64,000 bases of DNA from CAWAVN01 sp963844315 (GCA_963844315.1 CAWJOC010000010.1:1-64000), one strand, 5' to 3'; counted from the stretch's first letter, positions 50,805 to 61,121 are shown. The notes: a model not told the origin generated them from the sequence alone. Program-made: numbers and translations.

Positions 50805-52742
50805 GTGTGCCTGGCATGTTTTGTTTCTAGGAGATGAAAGTTCTCTACGGGCCGTGATGACCGGAACCGTGAGCCTTAGGCAAGGGTGTCCGTCGTGAGT
50901 CGGAATCTGAAGGAAGCTGAGGGCGAAACTTGGACCTGACGAACAGAAATCGGAGACAAGGCCGGCGTGGTGGGGTAACCCAGCAAGGGATGGGGACGCC
51001 CAATCGTCATTCGGACACGCACGCAGGTAAATCCGGCGGGTTCCAAGGGAAAGAAGCACAACTTACCCAGGGAGGTCTCTCGTTCTGCGGGACGAACCCG
51101 CTATCGGGATGGCAACACTCCGAGACGGAACGGGAGAAGTCAGCCGAGGCCATAGTAGCCGGGGTGCATCGAAGGGACACCTCCCCTGTCCCCTTCTTAC
51201 TCCCTGGCGAAGGGCCGAATCTTTTGATGCAAGGGACGCCTGAGGCGACTCGATGAGAGCAGAGCGGCAGCAAGGCAACTGGTCTCAGCGGCGTCTTTTC
51301 CAAGACGACGAGGAACCGTTGCGCCACGGCCAGGGCAGCGAGGACGGCATCCAAGCTTCCCGGTGCGAGGAGTCGCAACCTCTCGCGGCGTCAGATCAGA
51401 CACGAACCTTGACCGACAACTTGATGAGGAGGGTTGGCCACCGAGAGAATCTGAACCAAGCCTATCGCAAAGTGAAGGCGAATAAGAGCGGGCCGGGAAT
51501 CGATGGGATGACCGTCGAGAAACTGTCTGTCTGGCTCGCCGAGCACAAGGACGAACTGATTGCCTCGCTGCTCGATGGGTCTTATCAACCCCAACCGGTC
51601 CGCGGAGTGGAAATTCCCAAGCCGGGTGGCGGGGTGCGACAATTGGGCATCCCCACGGTGGTGGACCGACTGGTGCAGCAAGCGATCCTGCAAGTCCTGG
51701 AAGTGCTGTTTGATCCGACGTTCTCGGATTCCAGCTACGGATTTCGTCCCCGGCGCAGCGCTCATCAAGCGCTGCTTCAAGCGGGGGAGTCCGTGAAGGA
51801 AGGCCGCGTGATTGTGGTGGATATGGATTTGGAGAAATTCTTCGACCGCGTCAACCACGACATCCTGATGGCTCGCTTGGCTCGACGCATTGATGACAAG
51901 CGCCTGCTCAAGATCATTCGTCGCTTCTTGGAGGCGGGATTGATGCAAGACGGCGTGTGCACTCAACGTCACGAAGGCACGCCGCAAGGCGGTCCGCTTT
52001 CGCCGCTGCTCTCGAATCTGCTGCTGGATGATCTGGACCGGGAATGGGAACGGCGGGGCCACAAGTTCTGCCGCTATGCCGACGACTGCAACATTTACGT
52101 GTGGACGAAGGCGGCGGGGGAACGGGTCCTGGCTTCGGTCACGAAGTTTCTGGAGATGAAGTTGCGGTTGCGGGTCAATCCCGCGAAGAGTGCCGTGGCT
52201 TCTATCCAGGACCGAAAATTCCTGGGGCATCGCCTGCTTCCGGGCGGGAGTCTGGGGATCGCTCCCCAAAGCCTCGACCGGGCTACGCAGAAAGTCCGCC
52301 AGATCACGCGCCGCAACCGCGGCGTGAGCCTGGATCGGATGGTGGCGGAACTGAACTCGTTCTTGACGGGCTGGGTGACTTACTTTCGCCACGCGAAATG
52401 CAAGGGCCATCTCCAACGTCTGGACGAGTGGATTCGCCATCGTCTCCGATGCGTCAAACTCAAACAACGCAAACGCGCGAAGCCGATCGCCGACTTCCTT
52501 CAGTCCTGTGGCGTGCCCGAATGGACGTCCTGGATTCTGGCTCTATCGGGAAAAGGCTGGTGGCGTATGGCGCTGAGCCCTCCGGCTCATCACGCCATGA
52601 ATACCAATTGGTTCCACCGTCTCGGCCTGGTGACCCTTACCGTCCGGTACGCCGAGTTACAACATCATGAGAAACCGCCGGATACGTAAGTACGTCCGGT
52701 GGTGTGGGAGGACGGCGGGGGCAACCCCGCCTCCTACCCGAT
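50805..52742 (+). mobile_element. Group IIC intron inserted behind the 5S terminator
   Basis: The 5' end GTGTGCCTGGCATG and the following CAAGGGTGTCCGT, GGAATCTGAAGGAAGC and CCTGACGAACA blocks match, as I recall it, the well-studied Oceanobacillus iheyensis group IIC intron. The 3' part has domain V (ACCGCCGGATACG / CGTCCGGTGGTGT), domain VI (GGGAGGACGGCGGGGG...CCCCGCC) and ends CTACCCGAT. The encoded reverse transcriptase lacks an endonuclease domain, as class C proteins do. Insertion directly after a terminator hairpin is the known target choice of this class. Length 1938 bases, apparently complete. Confidence 0.93.
51253..52689 (+). CDS. ltrA: Group II intron reverse transcriptase/maturase
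   Basis: 478 residues; the conserved part begins near residue 58 (MRRVGHRENLNQAYRKV), so the ATG at 51424 is a possible alternative start. RT blocks are visible: GPGIDGMTVEKL, VEIPKPGGGVRQLGIPTV, SYGFRPRRSAHQAL, VVDMDLEKFFDRVNHD, GTPQGGPLSPLLSNLLLDDLD and the catalytic YADDCNIYV. The maturase (X) domain contains LNSFLTGWVTYFRHAKC. No HNH endonuclease domain follows. It helps the intron RNA splice and reverse-transcribes it during mobility. The frame is intact. Confidence 0.97.
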   Translation: MRAERQQGNWSQRRLFQDDEEPLRHGQGSEDGIQASRCEESQPLAASDQTRTLTDNLMRRVGHRENLNQAYRKVKANKSGPGIDGMTVEKLSVWLAEHKDELIASLLDGSYQPQPVRGVEIPKPGGGVRQLGIPTVVDRLVQQAILQVLEVLFDPTFSDSSYGFRPRRSAHQALLQAGESVKEGRVIVVDMDLEKFFDRVNHDILMARLARRIDDKRLLKIIRRFLEAGLMQDGVCTQRHEGTPQGGPLSPLLSNLLLDDLDREWERRGHKFCRYADDCNIYVWTKAAGERVLASVTKFLEMKLRLRVNPAKSAVASIQDRKFLGHRLLPGGSLGIAPQSLDRATQKVRQITRRNRGVSLDRMVAELNSFLTGWVTYFRHAKCKGHLQRLDEWIRHRLRCVKLKQRKRAKPIADFLQSCGVPEWTSWILALSGKGWWRMALSPPAHHAMNTNWFHRLGLVTLTVRYAELQHHEKPPDT

Positions 52743-52819
52743 TCTTTGTGGCTTGTGGAGTCTGTTGGCCCACGCGAAATCGGGCAAATCATTCTTTCCT
52801 CGCGAAAGAAACCCTTCAG

Positions 52820-53803
52820 TTAAGGAATCATGTAGGATTCCTTGGTGAAGGTGTTGGTAACGCGATCTCCTGGACTCAGTCCCACTGCCGTTTCGGTAAA
52901 GGCATCCTCGGGAATGGGCTGGTTAACCACATTCTCGGTCCAGGTCACTTTGCGGAGATTCTCATAAACCTTTTTATGATCTTTCCATGTAACTGTCTGG
53001 GATGTAAACGTTTTGGGAACCCAGACTTCGTTTACTTTTTCCCAATCAATGTCGTAGTCGGTCGTGATTTTGGTAAATGGTGAATAATAATGAGCGTGCG
53101 TGACATTGGCTCCTTTCGATAAGTCAATCTCGATGTGGTTGACGATGTGTCCGGCGTCCTTAAGTTGAAGATCGCTATTATCGCTGTCATGCCGCAACGT
53201 CAGAAGATCCCCTCTCCGAAATGTTTCCCACTCATTTTTGGGATCTTTGGCATTTTCGGCGACAAACAGCAATCTTTCATCGAGTTTCAAACCGCTTGGT
53301 TTTTTGAAATGCCACATCGGATCGAAATATCCTACCAGGTTTTGATGGCGCGATTGCTGTGACACGGACGTAATCGCCATATGGCCGCCGGGCAGATCGT
53401 TTCCCTTGGCATCATGGCGAAAATGGGATCGATATTCATAGTACTTGTCATCTTTGACCATGCCATTGAGTAACTCGCCCGCCGAATACTTCTTCCAAGA
53501 TCCCTCCGGCACATCCTTGATGGTCCAATTCCACCGATAGTTGCCGCTCTCGGCGTCATAGACGAAAGCAACCTCGCTAGGGAGGGGTTTGCCCGCCAGT
53601 AATCGCTCCTCAACCTTTGCTTTTCCCTGCCAGGTCGTGATTCGTTCTCGGTTGGCTTGGTGCTGTTTGGCCGCAGCCTTCAATTCCTTGGGATCACCCC
53701 AAAGTTGGGCCCGGCTTTTCGCGGGAAAGATGGCGCAGCCAACAAAAATCAGAACTGCCATGCCTGCCCAGTGTTTGCCGAATGGGAATCGCCGCTTGCA
53801 CAT
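52820..53803 (-). CDS. Exported protein of unknown function
   Basis: 327 residues from the ATG at 53803, chosen because TAGGAGATTGGCC precedes it and a signal peptide starts there (KHWAGMAVLIFVGCAIFPAKSRAQ). The longer upstream frame looks random. The mature protein contains ITTWQGKAKVEERLL, an EWETFRRGDLLTLRHDSD middle part and, near the end, ITTDYDIDWEKVNEVWVPKTFTS. The arrangement resembles periplasmic outer-membrane-lipoprotein-sorting-like (LolA/DUF2092-type) beta proteins, but this is only an impression. It stands alone between the group II intron and the TRIC channel gene. Confidence 0.72.
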   Translation of the reverse strand: MCKRRFPFGKHWAGMAVLIFVGCAIFPAKSRAQLWGDPKELKAAAKQHQANRERITTWQGKAKVEERLLAGKPLPSEVAFVYDAESGNYRWNWTIKDVPEGSWKKYSAGELLNGMVKDDKYYEYRSHFRHDAKGNDLPGGHMAITSVSQQSRHQNLVGYFDPMWHFKKPSGLKLDERLLFVAENAKDPKNEWETFRRGDLLTLRHDSDNSDLQLKDAGHIVNHIEIDLSKGANVTHAHYYSPFTKITTDYDIDWEKVNEVWVPKTFTSQTVTWKDHKKVYENLRKVTWTENVVNQPIPEDAFTETAVGLSPGDRVTNTFTKESYMIP

Positions 53804-54126
53804 GGCCAATCTCCTAAGATTTGAGAATTGTTGCAGGTTAAGCAATCGCGGAAGCCTACGGATCAGAATGATGGGAATCAGCGAGCACGCCTGCCGTTCT
53901 TTTGTCTGATCGAGAATTACGCGAAGTTTTCGAATCTCCACGATATCCGTGTATGCCAACTGGGTAGCGAACCCGTCTAATGTAACATGACCAACTTCCC
54001 TCCCGCGCCTGAAACAGCCTGATTTGTCCGGGAAACCAAGACTTCCCAAGCGATTCGGGCGAATGGCTATTGCTACTCGATTCGCAGGCAGGCTCCTTGC
54101 TACTTCCAATGCGAGAATGACCAATG

Positions 54127-54849
54127 TCACCCGTCATTGGTATCTGGTGCGGAAAACTCTGGCAGGCAGATGTTCCAATACAAGGCCCCCAGTCTCATGA
54201 GCACGGTCACGAGGATCCCGGCGGCGACGGCCATGATGGGCTGGGGAATCGCGTTGACCAGCAGCAAGTAGACCCAGCACCCCACGAAGGAGCAGGTGGC
54301 ATAGAGCGGCGACGTGCGGAACAGGCTGGGAACTTCGTTGCAGACCACATCCCCGATGACTCCGCCGAACGTGCCGGTGATGGTTCCCAACAGCGCGGCC
54401 ACGAACCAGGATGTCCCCGCCGCAAGCGCATATCCCACGCCGACCACGCTGAAGAGACCCAATCCTAAGGCGTCGGGGAGGTAGAGAATTTTCTCGACCC
54501 ATACCGGAATTCGGCGGACCAGCGAAGTGGCGAGGGCCAACCCGAAGACGATCAAAGGGTAATGGTCGTGCTCGATCCAGAAGAGCGGGTGCCGGTCCAG
54601 GAATAAATCCCGGAGCGTTCCCCCGCCGAAAGCTGTCATCAAGGCCACGGAAAACACTCCTACGAAATCGAAACCCTTTCGGCGTGCCAGAAGCACTCCG
54701 AACGTCCCTGAGGAAATCACCGCAAGTAACTCGATGTATTGCAGCACGGCGTAAACTCGAAAGGGAACAGCTTTCAGCAAGGTGCGATAAAGAGGTGTTA
54801 AATCTAGTCGGTTTGTTGCCCAATCCATAGGTTCAACGGAATGCTTCAA
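54127..54849 (-). CDS. Trimeric intracellular cation (TRIC) channel family protein
   Basis: 240 residues with about seven hydrophobic helices in the duplicated UPF0126/TRIC arrangement. Signature segments are ISSGTFGVLLARRKGFDFVGV, ALMTAFGGGTLRDLFLDRHP in the first half, and LGTITGTFGGVIGDVVCNEVP in the second. Bacterial members form homotrimeric potassium-selective channels; in a given bacterium the ion and role are usually unproved. Start: the ATG at 54849 or the MDWATNRL Met at 54828 are both possible. It is divergent from the DUF1549 gene. Confidence 0.92.
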   Translation of the reverse strand: MKHSVEPMDWATNRLDLTPLYRTLLKAVPFRVYAVLQYIELLAVISSGTFGVLLARRKGFDFVGVFSVALMTAFGGGTLRDLFLDRHPLFWIEHDHYPLIVFGLALATSLVRRIPVWVEKILYLPDALGLGLFSVVGVGYALAAGTSWFVAALLGTITGTFGGVIGDVVCNEVPSLFRTSPLYATCSFVGCWVYLLLVNAIPQPIMAVAAGILVTVLMRLGALYWNICLPEFSAPDTNDG

Positions 54850-54971
54850 CTGGCGGCATTCAAAAGAAACGACTCCGTTGCGGGCGGCGCTTGCCTATTC
54901 TTGATCCATCAATTACTTTCGATGGATGATGTTTGAGCGGTGAGGCCCGTGATTTGGATCGGAGTGGTTCC

Positions 54972-56571
54972 ATGATTCCTGCGCAAAGGCTGTTGGTTTG
55001 GCTGATTGTCCTCTGTGGGGCCATCTCAACAACGGCTTTTGGGGAAGATGCCTTACATGTTCAGATTGACCGCTTGATTGCGGAAAAGTTTGCGGATCAA
55101 ACGGTCGCCCCCAGAAGCGATGATGCGGCGTTTCTTCGCCGGGTGACGCTCGATTTCGCCGGGCGGATTCCAACCGCAAGCGAAACGCGGCAGTTTATTT
55201 CCGATGCCACGTCCGATAAGCGGGCCAAACTCATCGACCAATTACTGGCCGCTCCCTCGTACGCCTCGCGGATGGAGAATCTGTTTCATGTGATGCTCAT
55301 GGAACGCCGGGGGGACAATCCCGAATGGTCGAGGTTTTTGAAAACCAGCTTTGAAGAGAACCGGCCCTGGAACGAAATGGCCAAGGCGATTCTCGCTCCC
55401 AAGGACGATGAGGAATCGCTACGTGGCGGAGCATTTTTCTATACCAAGCGGCTCGAAAAATACGGCGAGAATCCGACGGACTATTCCGGACTGACCCGCG
55501 ATGTGGGGCGGATGTTTTTGGGGGTCGATTTGCAATGTGCCGAGTGCCACGACCATTTGTTCGTCGAGGATTACAAGCAAGTCGATTTCCAGGGGCTGTA
55601 CTTCGTCTATAAAAACCTGGGGATTCGTAGCGACAAGTTCCCGGCTATTAAGCAAACCGCCATGACGGAAAAGCTGGAATTTATTTCCGTGTTCGATCCG
55701 GCCCAAAGGCAAACCGGCCCGCGGGTTCCCTTTGGGAAGGAGATTTCGATTCCGCCCGGTCTTCCGAAGCCCGAACCGACGAAGAAAAAAGGCAAGGAAC
55801 AACCGGTTGTCTCCACCTTTGATCCGCTCTCGCTTTTGGCCGGGGAAATCACGTCAGAGAGCAACGTGCAGTTCAACAAGAACATCGTGAACCGATTGTG
55901 GTTTATCATGATGGGCCGGGGATTGGTCATGCCGCTGGATTTGTTTCACACCGAGAACCCGCCGTCGCATCCCGAACTGCTCGATGTGTTGGCCAAGGAA
56001 TTCGTCGCGCATCAATACGACATCAAATGGTTCCTGAGGGAATTGGCCCTCTCAGAGGCTTACCAAAGAAAGCAGCGAGTGGCCGGAAGGTTTGAAGAAC
56101 GCCCCAAAGCCGGAGAGTTTTTTGGTCGCCCTGGAAAAACGACTCTCGGCAGAGCAACTTCTGGCGAGCCTGTTGCAAGCGACCGGGAACGCCGGGTGGA
56201 TTGCTAAACCCAATGCGGAGCATGCGGATCTCGAAAAGCGGTTTCTCGCGGCGTTTGCCAACGAAGCCAAGGAGCCGGAATTGGAATTGAACGCCACGGT
56301 CAAGGCGGCCTTATTCCTTTTGAACGATGGCAAAGTGCAGGAATTGCTAGAATCCCACGATGGCAACCTGATCGACCGCTTGTCGAAAACTCCGGATAAC
56401 CGGCAAGCGGCGGAGGAATTATTTCTCAACGTGTTTTCCCGACTGCCCAGTGAGGAAGAACAATCGGTCATCGTGAGCTATTTGGAAAAGAACGCCCATC
56501 GACGGGACGTGGCCTTGGGCCACATCCTCTGGGGAATGCTGTCGTCCATCGAATTCTGCGTCAATCATTAG
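54972..56571 (+). CDS. DUF1549/DUF1553 planctomycete protein with CxxCH motif (one frameshift)
   Basis: From the ATG at 54972 a signal peptide (MIPAQRLLVWLIVLCGAIS) leads to DUF1549 (IDRLIAEKFADQ, LRRVTLDFAGRIPT) with a haem-c-like LQCAECHDHLF motif, then DUF1553-type sequence (NKNIVNRLWFIMMGRGLV, LDVLAKEFVAHQYDIKWFLRELALSEAYQR). The frame changes at the AAA run 56069-56071 and continues LKNAPKPESFLVALEKRL to ELFLNVFSRLPSEEE. Joined length is about 533 residues. These exported proteins pair with DUF1501 proteins throughout planctomycetes; their biochemical role is unknown. The DUF1501 partner follows at 56734. Confidence 0.88.
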
Positions 56572-56577
56572 CACCCT

Positions 56578-56696
56578 GTCCCTTTTCCCCTGGGGAGAAG
56601 TGGCCGAAGGCCGAATGAGGGGACAAGCCAGAGAAAACGTCGTTTCTAGGTTGTCCCCCTCACCCTAACCCTCTCCCCCCAGGGGAGAGGGGACAA
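56578..56696. repeat. Family B repeat pair
   Basis: A gtcccttttcccctggggagaagtggccgaaggcc-type block and an inverted gtccccctcaccctaaccctctccccccaggggagaggggac block, lying between the DUF1549 and DUF1501 genes of one cassette. It would be transcribed with them if the cassette is an operon. Confidence 0.8.
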
Positions 56697-56733
56697 GACA
56701 CACGAATCCAAGCCCGATAACTGGAGTATTCTC

Positions 56734-58056
56734 GTGACCTATTCCCCACACCTGTGTAAGCCCTGGGAACATCAGTTGTCCCGGCGGCGGCTTTTGGGAA
56801 GCGTAGCCGCTGGTGCGGCGGGACTGGGAGCGGGGCGCTGGGTGGGCTTTTGGAACCGGCCATTGCGGACGAACTGAAACGCCAAGAGAAGCAGGTGGTC
56901 TTCATCTGGCTTGACGGCGGCATGAGCCAACTGGAAAGTTGGGACCCCAAGCCTAACACCGAGCACGGCGGGCCGTTCCGCGATATTGCCACCACGGTTC
57001 CGGGAGTCCGCTTTTGTGAACTCTTACCGCACTCCGCCCGGCAGATGCAGCACCTGACCGTCGTCCGCAATCTCCACACGCAAGACAACAGCCACTCGGC
57101 GGGCGTGGCGCGGATCAACCGGGGCGATCCCAAGAACCGGGGCGTGGTGTATCCTTATCTCGGCTCGGCGGTCGCCAAGCTGTTGGGACCGACTTCGACC
57201 GGCATGCCGCCTTACGTTTGGGTGAAGCCTTATACTAGCGGCTTCAAAGCCGAGGATGCCGGGTTTCTTGGGGCGAAGTACGGGGCGCTCGCCATCGGCG
57301 ATGGCGAACCCCAAAACGATGGTCTGCCTTTGGAACCGCCGGAAAACCTTGTGCGGCCCCAGTCGATCAACAAAGCCGATGATGAAGCAAGGAATGACCT
57401 CAGGGAGATGTTCAATCGCCGCTATGCCGAGCCGCCGCAAGGATGCCGCCGAGGCCAGCGGCTATGTGTTCGACATGGCCCACAAGCTCATGGACCGGAT
57501 CGATCTGTTCGATGAGACGAAAATCTCCGACAAGGACCGCGAGCGCTACGGCCGGCACGACCTGGGGCGGTACATGCTCATGGCCCTAAGGCTGATTGAA
57601 TCGGGCGTCCGGTTTGTGAAAGTCAATTCGTACCACTGGGACAGCCACGGCGATAACTTCAATGCCAGCCAAAGCCTGATTCCGCAATTCGACCAGCCGT
57701 TTGCCGCCCTGATTGAAGACCTCCATGACCGGAGCATGCTGGATAATGTCCTTGTGATTGCGATGAGCGAATTTGGCCGCACGCCGCGGATCAATTCGCA
57801 CGTCGGCAGAGACCATTGGCCCGAAGCCTGGTCGGTCGCCATGGCAGGAGGTGGCCTCAAGCGGGGGTTGGTGCATGGAAAGACCAACGACCTGGGAACC
57901 TTTGTGGAAGGCGATGAAGTCGATATCGGCCATCTGTTTCACACTTGGTTTAGGGCCTTGGGTGTTCCCGAAGAAAAGATGTCCTACGACAACGCCGGCC
58001 AACCGCTGCCAGTGGCCCATGATGACTGTTTCCCGATCAAAGACATCCTCGCTTGA
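56734..58056 (+). CDS. DUF1501 family protein (two frameshifts)
   Basis: The GTG at 56734 with GGAG upstream opens a Tat-type signal (LSRRRLLGSVAAGAAGLG). The frame changes at a G-run near 56826-56832 and again near 57435-57440. Joined sequence shows VVFIWLDGGMSQLESWDPKP, TVVRNLHTQDNSHS, RYMLMALRLIESGVRFVKVN, VIAMSEFGRTPRIN and GRDHWPEAWSVAMAGGG. DUF1501 has an alkaline-phosphatase/sulfatase-like fold, with metal ligands probable in WLDGGMSQ and GRDHWP; its substrate is unknown. Joined length is about 440 residues. It is partnered with the DUF1549 gene upstream and the WD40 gene that overlaps its stop. Confidence 0.87.
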
Positions 58057-59258
58057 ATTTCGGAGCCTTGACCTTGAACGCCGAGCTTTTGAAACTCTAC
58101 GAACCCAAGCCCGCGGGCGATGCGATCACTTACGAGCGGCAGCTTTGGCAGAGCCGGTATTCTCCGTGCGGGCGGTTTCTCATCGCGGCAGGTTACGATG
58201 CCACGGTGCAGCGATGGGACGTCACGGGCGAAAAACCTCAATATCTTTCCGCGCTCACGGGGCACAATGGCTGGGTCCAGTGTCTGGATTTTGCGGGCGA
58301 AAGCCAGCGGCTCTTCACCGCGGATTCGTGGGGCCAACTGATCTGTTGGCCGTATGCCGAGGCGAATCCGAAACCGCTTTGGGAACTGGCCGAAGCCCAC
58401 GACGGCTGGATTCGCGCTTTGGCCGTCAGTCCCAATGGAAGCCAAGTGGCGACCGGAGGGAACGACAAAACCGTCAGGCTGTGGTCGGCTGCGGATGGAA
58501 AACTCGAAGGCGAGCTTGAACATCCCGAGCGGGTCTTCAGCTTGGCATTCCATCCCGATGGCCTGTCGCTAGCCACCGGTGATTTGAAGGGCACGATTCG
58601 GCATTGGGATCTGGCCGGAAAAACCGTGAAGCGCACGCTCGATGCGGGACTGCTCTATCAACTGTCCAAGATTCAGGAATGCGGCGGGGCACGGGTGCTG
58701 TCATTCGACAACGCCGGCCGCTATCTCGCGTGTGCCGGTCAAAAGTCGCCGCAGGGAGGCTTCGCGACGGGAACGCCGTGCGTATTGGTGTTCGATTGGG
58801 AAACGGGCCAAATGGTCCGCGAAATGCCGATGGGCGGCGATCAGGACGGCTTCGCCTACGAGGCCCGCTTTCACCCACAAGGCTTTGTGATGTGCGCTTC
58901 GTGCGCATTCCCCGGAAAAGGCCACATCTGGTTCTGGCGGCCCGAAGACGACAAGCCGTTTTACAGCAGCAACAAAATCCCCAACGGCAGAAGCCTATCC
59001 TTGCATCCGAACGGAAACTTATTGGCGATCACCGTGTCCCAGTCTCCCAACGGCAATGGCCGCAACTTGAAAGACGGCATCTACCAAGGCGGCAGCGCGA
59101 AGATTGTGTTCGCGGCCTTTCCGGGTCAATCGCGCATGAATTCACGGTTTTCTCCGGTCGAGGAGGAAGATCAACAAAGCGGCGGATATTGCTCCAATCA
59201 AATTCGCGACCAAATCCCAGCCGGTGTTCTCGTAACCGCCGACGTTGGTTTCCGGTAG
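58053..59258 (+). CDS. WD40-repeat protein
   Basis: The start is a TTG at 58053 overlapping the DUF1501 stop (TTGA), implying coupling. Six or seven WD40-like blades are visible, ending in characteristic motifs: DATVQRWDV, WGQLICWPY, DKTVRLWSA, KGTIRHWDL, VLVFDWETG, GHIWFWRPED. It forms a beta-propeller for protein contacts. No signal peptide is seen. The last ~40 residues (after FAAFPGQS) look non-native and run 117 bases into the convergent DUF2238 gene; one missing base near 59130 would end the protein at about 59140. The true end is therefore uncertain. Confidence 0.85.
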   Translation: MNFGALTLNAELLKLYEPKPAGDAITYERQLWQSRYSPCGRFLIAAGYDATVQRWDVTGEKPQYLSALTGHNGWVQCLDFAGESQRLFTADSWGQLICWPYAEANPKPLWELAEAHDGWIRALAVSPNGSQVATGGNDKTVRLWSAADGKLEGELEHPERVFSLAFHPDGLSLATGDLKGTIRHWDLAGKTVKRTLDAGLLYQLSKIQECGGARVLSFDNAGRYLACAGQKSPQGGFATGTPCVLVFDWETGQMVREMPMGGDQDGFAYEARFHPQGFVMCASCAFPGKGHIWFWRPEDDKPFYSSNKIPNGRSLSLHPNGNLLAITVSQSPNGNGRNLKDGIYQGGSAKIVFAAFPGQSRMNSRFSPVEEEDQQSGGYCSNQIRDQIPAGVLVTADVGFR

Positions 59259-59799
59259 CAGCAACGTCGCCACGAATTCGACGACTTCGTTCGCCGCTCC
59301 AAACCCTGTTGAGGCCGCTGCGCAAATCAGGAGCAGTCCAGGGGTGGGCCGGATGGCCTTTTGCGATTTCTTTTGCGTGACGGCGGCGCGAAGTCCCTCC
59401 CAGCATAAGAACGTCGTCACGCCAAAGCCGTAGGCGTGGACCAGGTGATCGAATTTCAAAAAGCCAGGAATGATCCACCAACTGTAAAGCACGCGAATTG
59501 GTTCCATTGATCGGCCAGGAGTCGGGAACAGGAACCAATCCCCCGGCCATGTGAGCCAAGCCCCAAACCGACAATCCCCAAAGCACGCCCCGGCTTAACC
59601 CCACGCGGAAATGCACCACCGTCACCACGGCCATCAAGACGAACATCACGAGGATGTAGAACACAAACTCGCGATTGCCGGTCGCGATGGCCCCGATGAT
59701 CGCCAGCAGCAGATAGAACAGAGTGAACCACACCACGCCCTTGGGAAACCGATGCCAAATTTTCCAAGCCGGGGGATTCTTTGGGGGCATGAATGGCAT
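59142..59799 (-). CDS. DUF2238/YjdF-type membrane protein (one frameshift)
   Basis: About 219 residues with five or six membrane helices. From the ATG at 59799 (MPFMPPKN) the first frame gives GVVWFTLFYLLLAIIGA, FVFYILVMFVLMAVVTVV and VLWGLSVWGLAHMAGG. The frame changes near 59495-59500 and continues VLYSWWIIPGFLKFDHLVHAYGFG, AANEVVEFVATLLLPETNVGGYENTGWDLVANLIGA. The H-x-x-H, NExxEF and ETNVGGY-NTGWD blocks are typical of DUF2238. Function unknown. It is convergent with the WD40 gene. Confidence 0.83.
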
Positions 59800-59818
59800 T
59801 GTCCTTTGTGGCAATGGC

Positions 59819-60907
59819 TCACGCGGCGAAGCGGCGTTCGGGATGATTCTCCACTAACTGGGCAAGCGCTTGCCAGACGCGCTCGGCTTCCAGTTCGCGC
59901 TTGCAGGCCATGTGGTAAGGCCCTTTGAGCGGGCAGCGTTTATGATACCCCGCCGCACAGGGAAGTTGCGTGCTGACGAGGGCATGCTGGTTGCCGGGCG
60001 GGCCGGATCTAAGGGGACTGGTGCAAGTGAAAACTGCCACCACGGGCCGGCCCAAACCGGCGGCCATGTGCATCGGACCGGAATCGTTCGAGAGCACGAC
60101 TTCCGCCTGTTCGATCACGGCGGCGAGTTGTTTGAGCGTCGTTTCCCCGGCGAGATTGGCCATTCGCACGGCGGGGACGAACTTGCGAATCTGCCGCTCC
60201 AGGTCGTGGACCAGATCAAGCTCGGCCTTTGTTCCCACAAGCACCGGAGACATGCCGAAGGTTCGATACGCTTTCGACGCGACAAACGCAAATGGCCCCG
60301 TCGGCCAACGCTTGGTTTCCCACTGTGCCCCGGCGTGAATCACGAGCCTCCTTGGTGACAGTCCGGCCAGCCGTTTGATCGCCCAGAAGCGGTCGTCTTC
60401 GGAGACGGGAAGAATAGTCTCCCGGCGGTGATGGCCCAATCCCAGCGCCTGCGCCACCCGCCAAGTTCTGAGGTGCGCGGGAACGTGGCGGCTGGTATCG
60501 GGCAGGGAAAAATGGCAAGCGAGATTCGCCCCTTCCCGCGCGGTTTCCAAACCAATGCGAATCGGGGCGCGCGTGGCCCAGGTCATCATGCCCGTCCGGA
60601 GTAGTCCCTGGAGATCGAACACCAGATCGAAGGACTTTTGATTCAGCCGGGCCAACAGCCGGGCGAAACTCCACGCCCCGCCTTTGCGGTGAAAGGGAAT
60701 CACCTCATCCAGATAGGGGTGGCCTTCGAGCAGATCCGCAAACGGCGACGCGACGACCCAAGAAATCCGGGCCAGGGGAAACCGTTCCTTGAGAACCGGA
60801 AGCAACGGCAAGGTTTGCACGATGTCGCCCAAGGCGCTCGGTTTGATAAGGCAAATCCGGCGGGCGTCCAGCGTCAAAAGATCAGCAGGTGAAATCCGTT
60901 TCAACAT
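59819..60907 (-). CDS. Glycosyltransferase family 9 (heptosyltransferase-like)
   Basis: 362 residues from the ATG at 60907 (MLKRISPADLL); the frame upstream is not protein-like. GT9 features are ICLIKPSALGDIVQTLPLLP at the N-terminus, DLVFDLQGLLRTGMM, VIHAGAQWETKRWP, and the C-terminal donor site LSNDSGPMHMAAGLGRPVVAVF. Family members transfer heptose from ADP-heptose to lipopolysaccharide core in Gram-negative bacteria. A Cys-containing tail (CAAGYHKRCPLKGPYHMACK) follows. It suggests that this organism decorates its envelope glycolipids, but the acceptor is unknown. A GroES-like gene and trpA lie upstream on the same strand. Confidence 0.9.
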   Translation of the reverse strand: MLKRISPADLLTLDARRICLIKPSALGDIVQTLPLLPVLKERFPLARISWVVASPFADLLEGHPYLDEVIPFHRKGGAWSFARLLARLNQKSFDLVFDLQGLLRTGMMTWATRAPIRIGLETAREGANLACHFSLPDTSRHVPAHLRTWRVAQALGLGHHRRETILPVSEDDRFWAIKRLAGLSPRRLVIHAGAQWETKRWPTGPFAFVASKAYRTFGMSPVLVGTKAELDLVHDLERQIRKFVPAVRMANLAGETTLKQLAAVIEQAEVVLSNDSGPMHMAAGLGRPVVAVFTCTSPLRSGPPGNQHALVSTQLPCAAGYHKRCPLKGPYHMACKRELEAERVWQALAQLVENHPERRFAA

Positions 60908-61121
60908 GCCATCGCAGAAAATAAGCGGTCGAACTTGATTGGGAAGGGCGGGGATGATACCGGGGAACGAACCTGCGCCACAAGAGCAGTCCCCACCGCT
61001 AAAACTCGGGAGGGCGAGGCTTCCGCCGAGCCGCAACTAGAGGAGTATTTTAATCTTACGACGGCTCGGCACAGACATCCCTGTCGGGCGATGCCCCCCG
61101 CCCAGCCAGGAAGTCGGGCAC

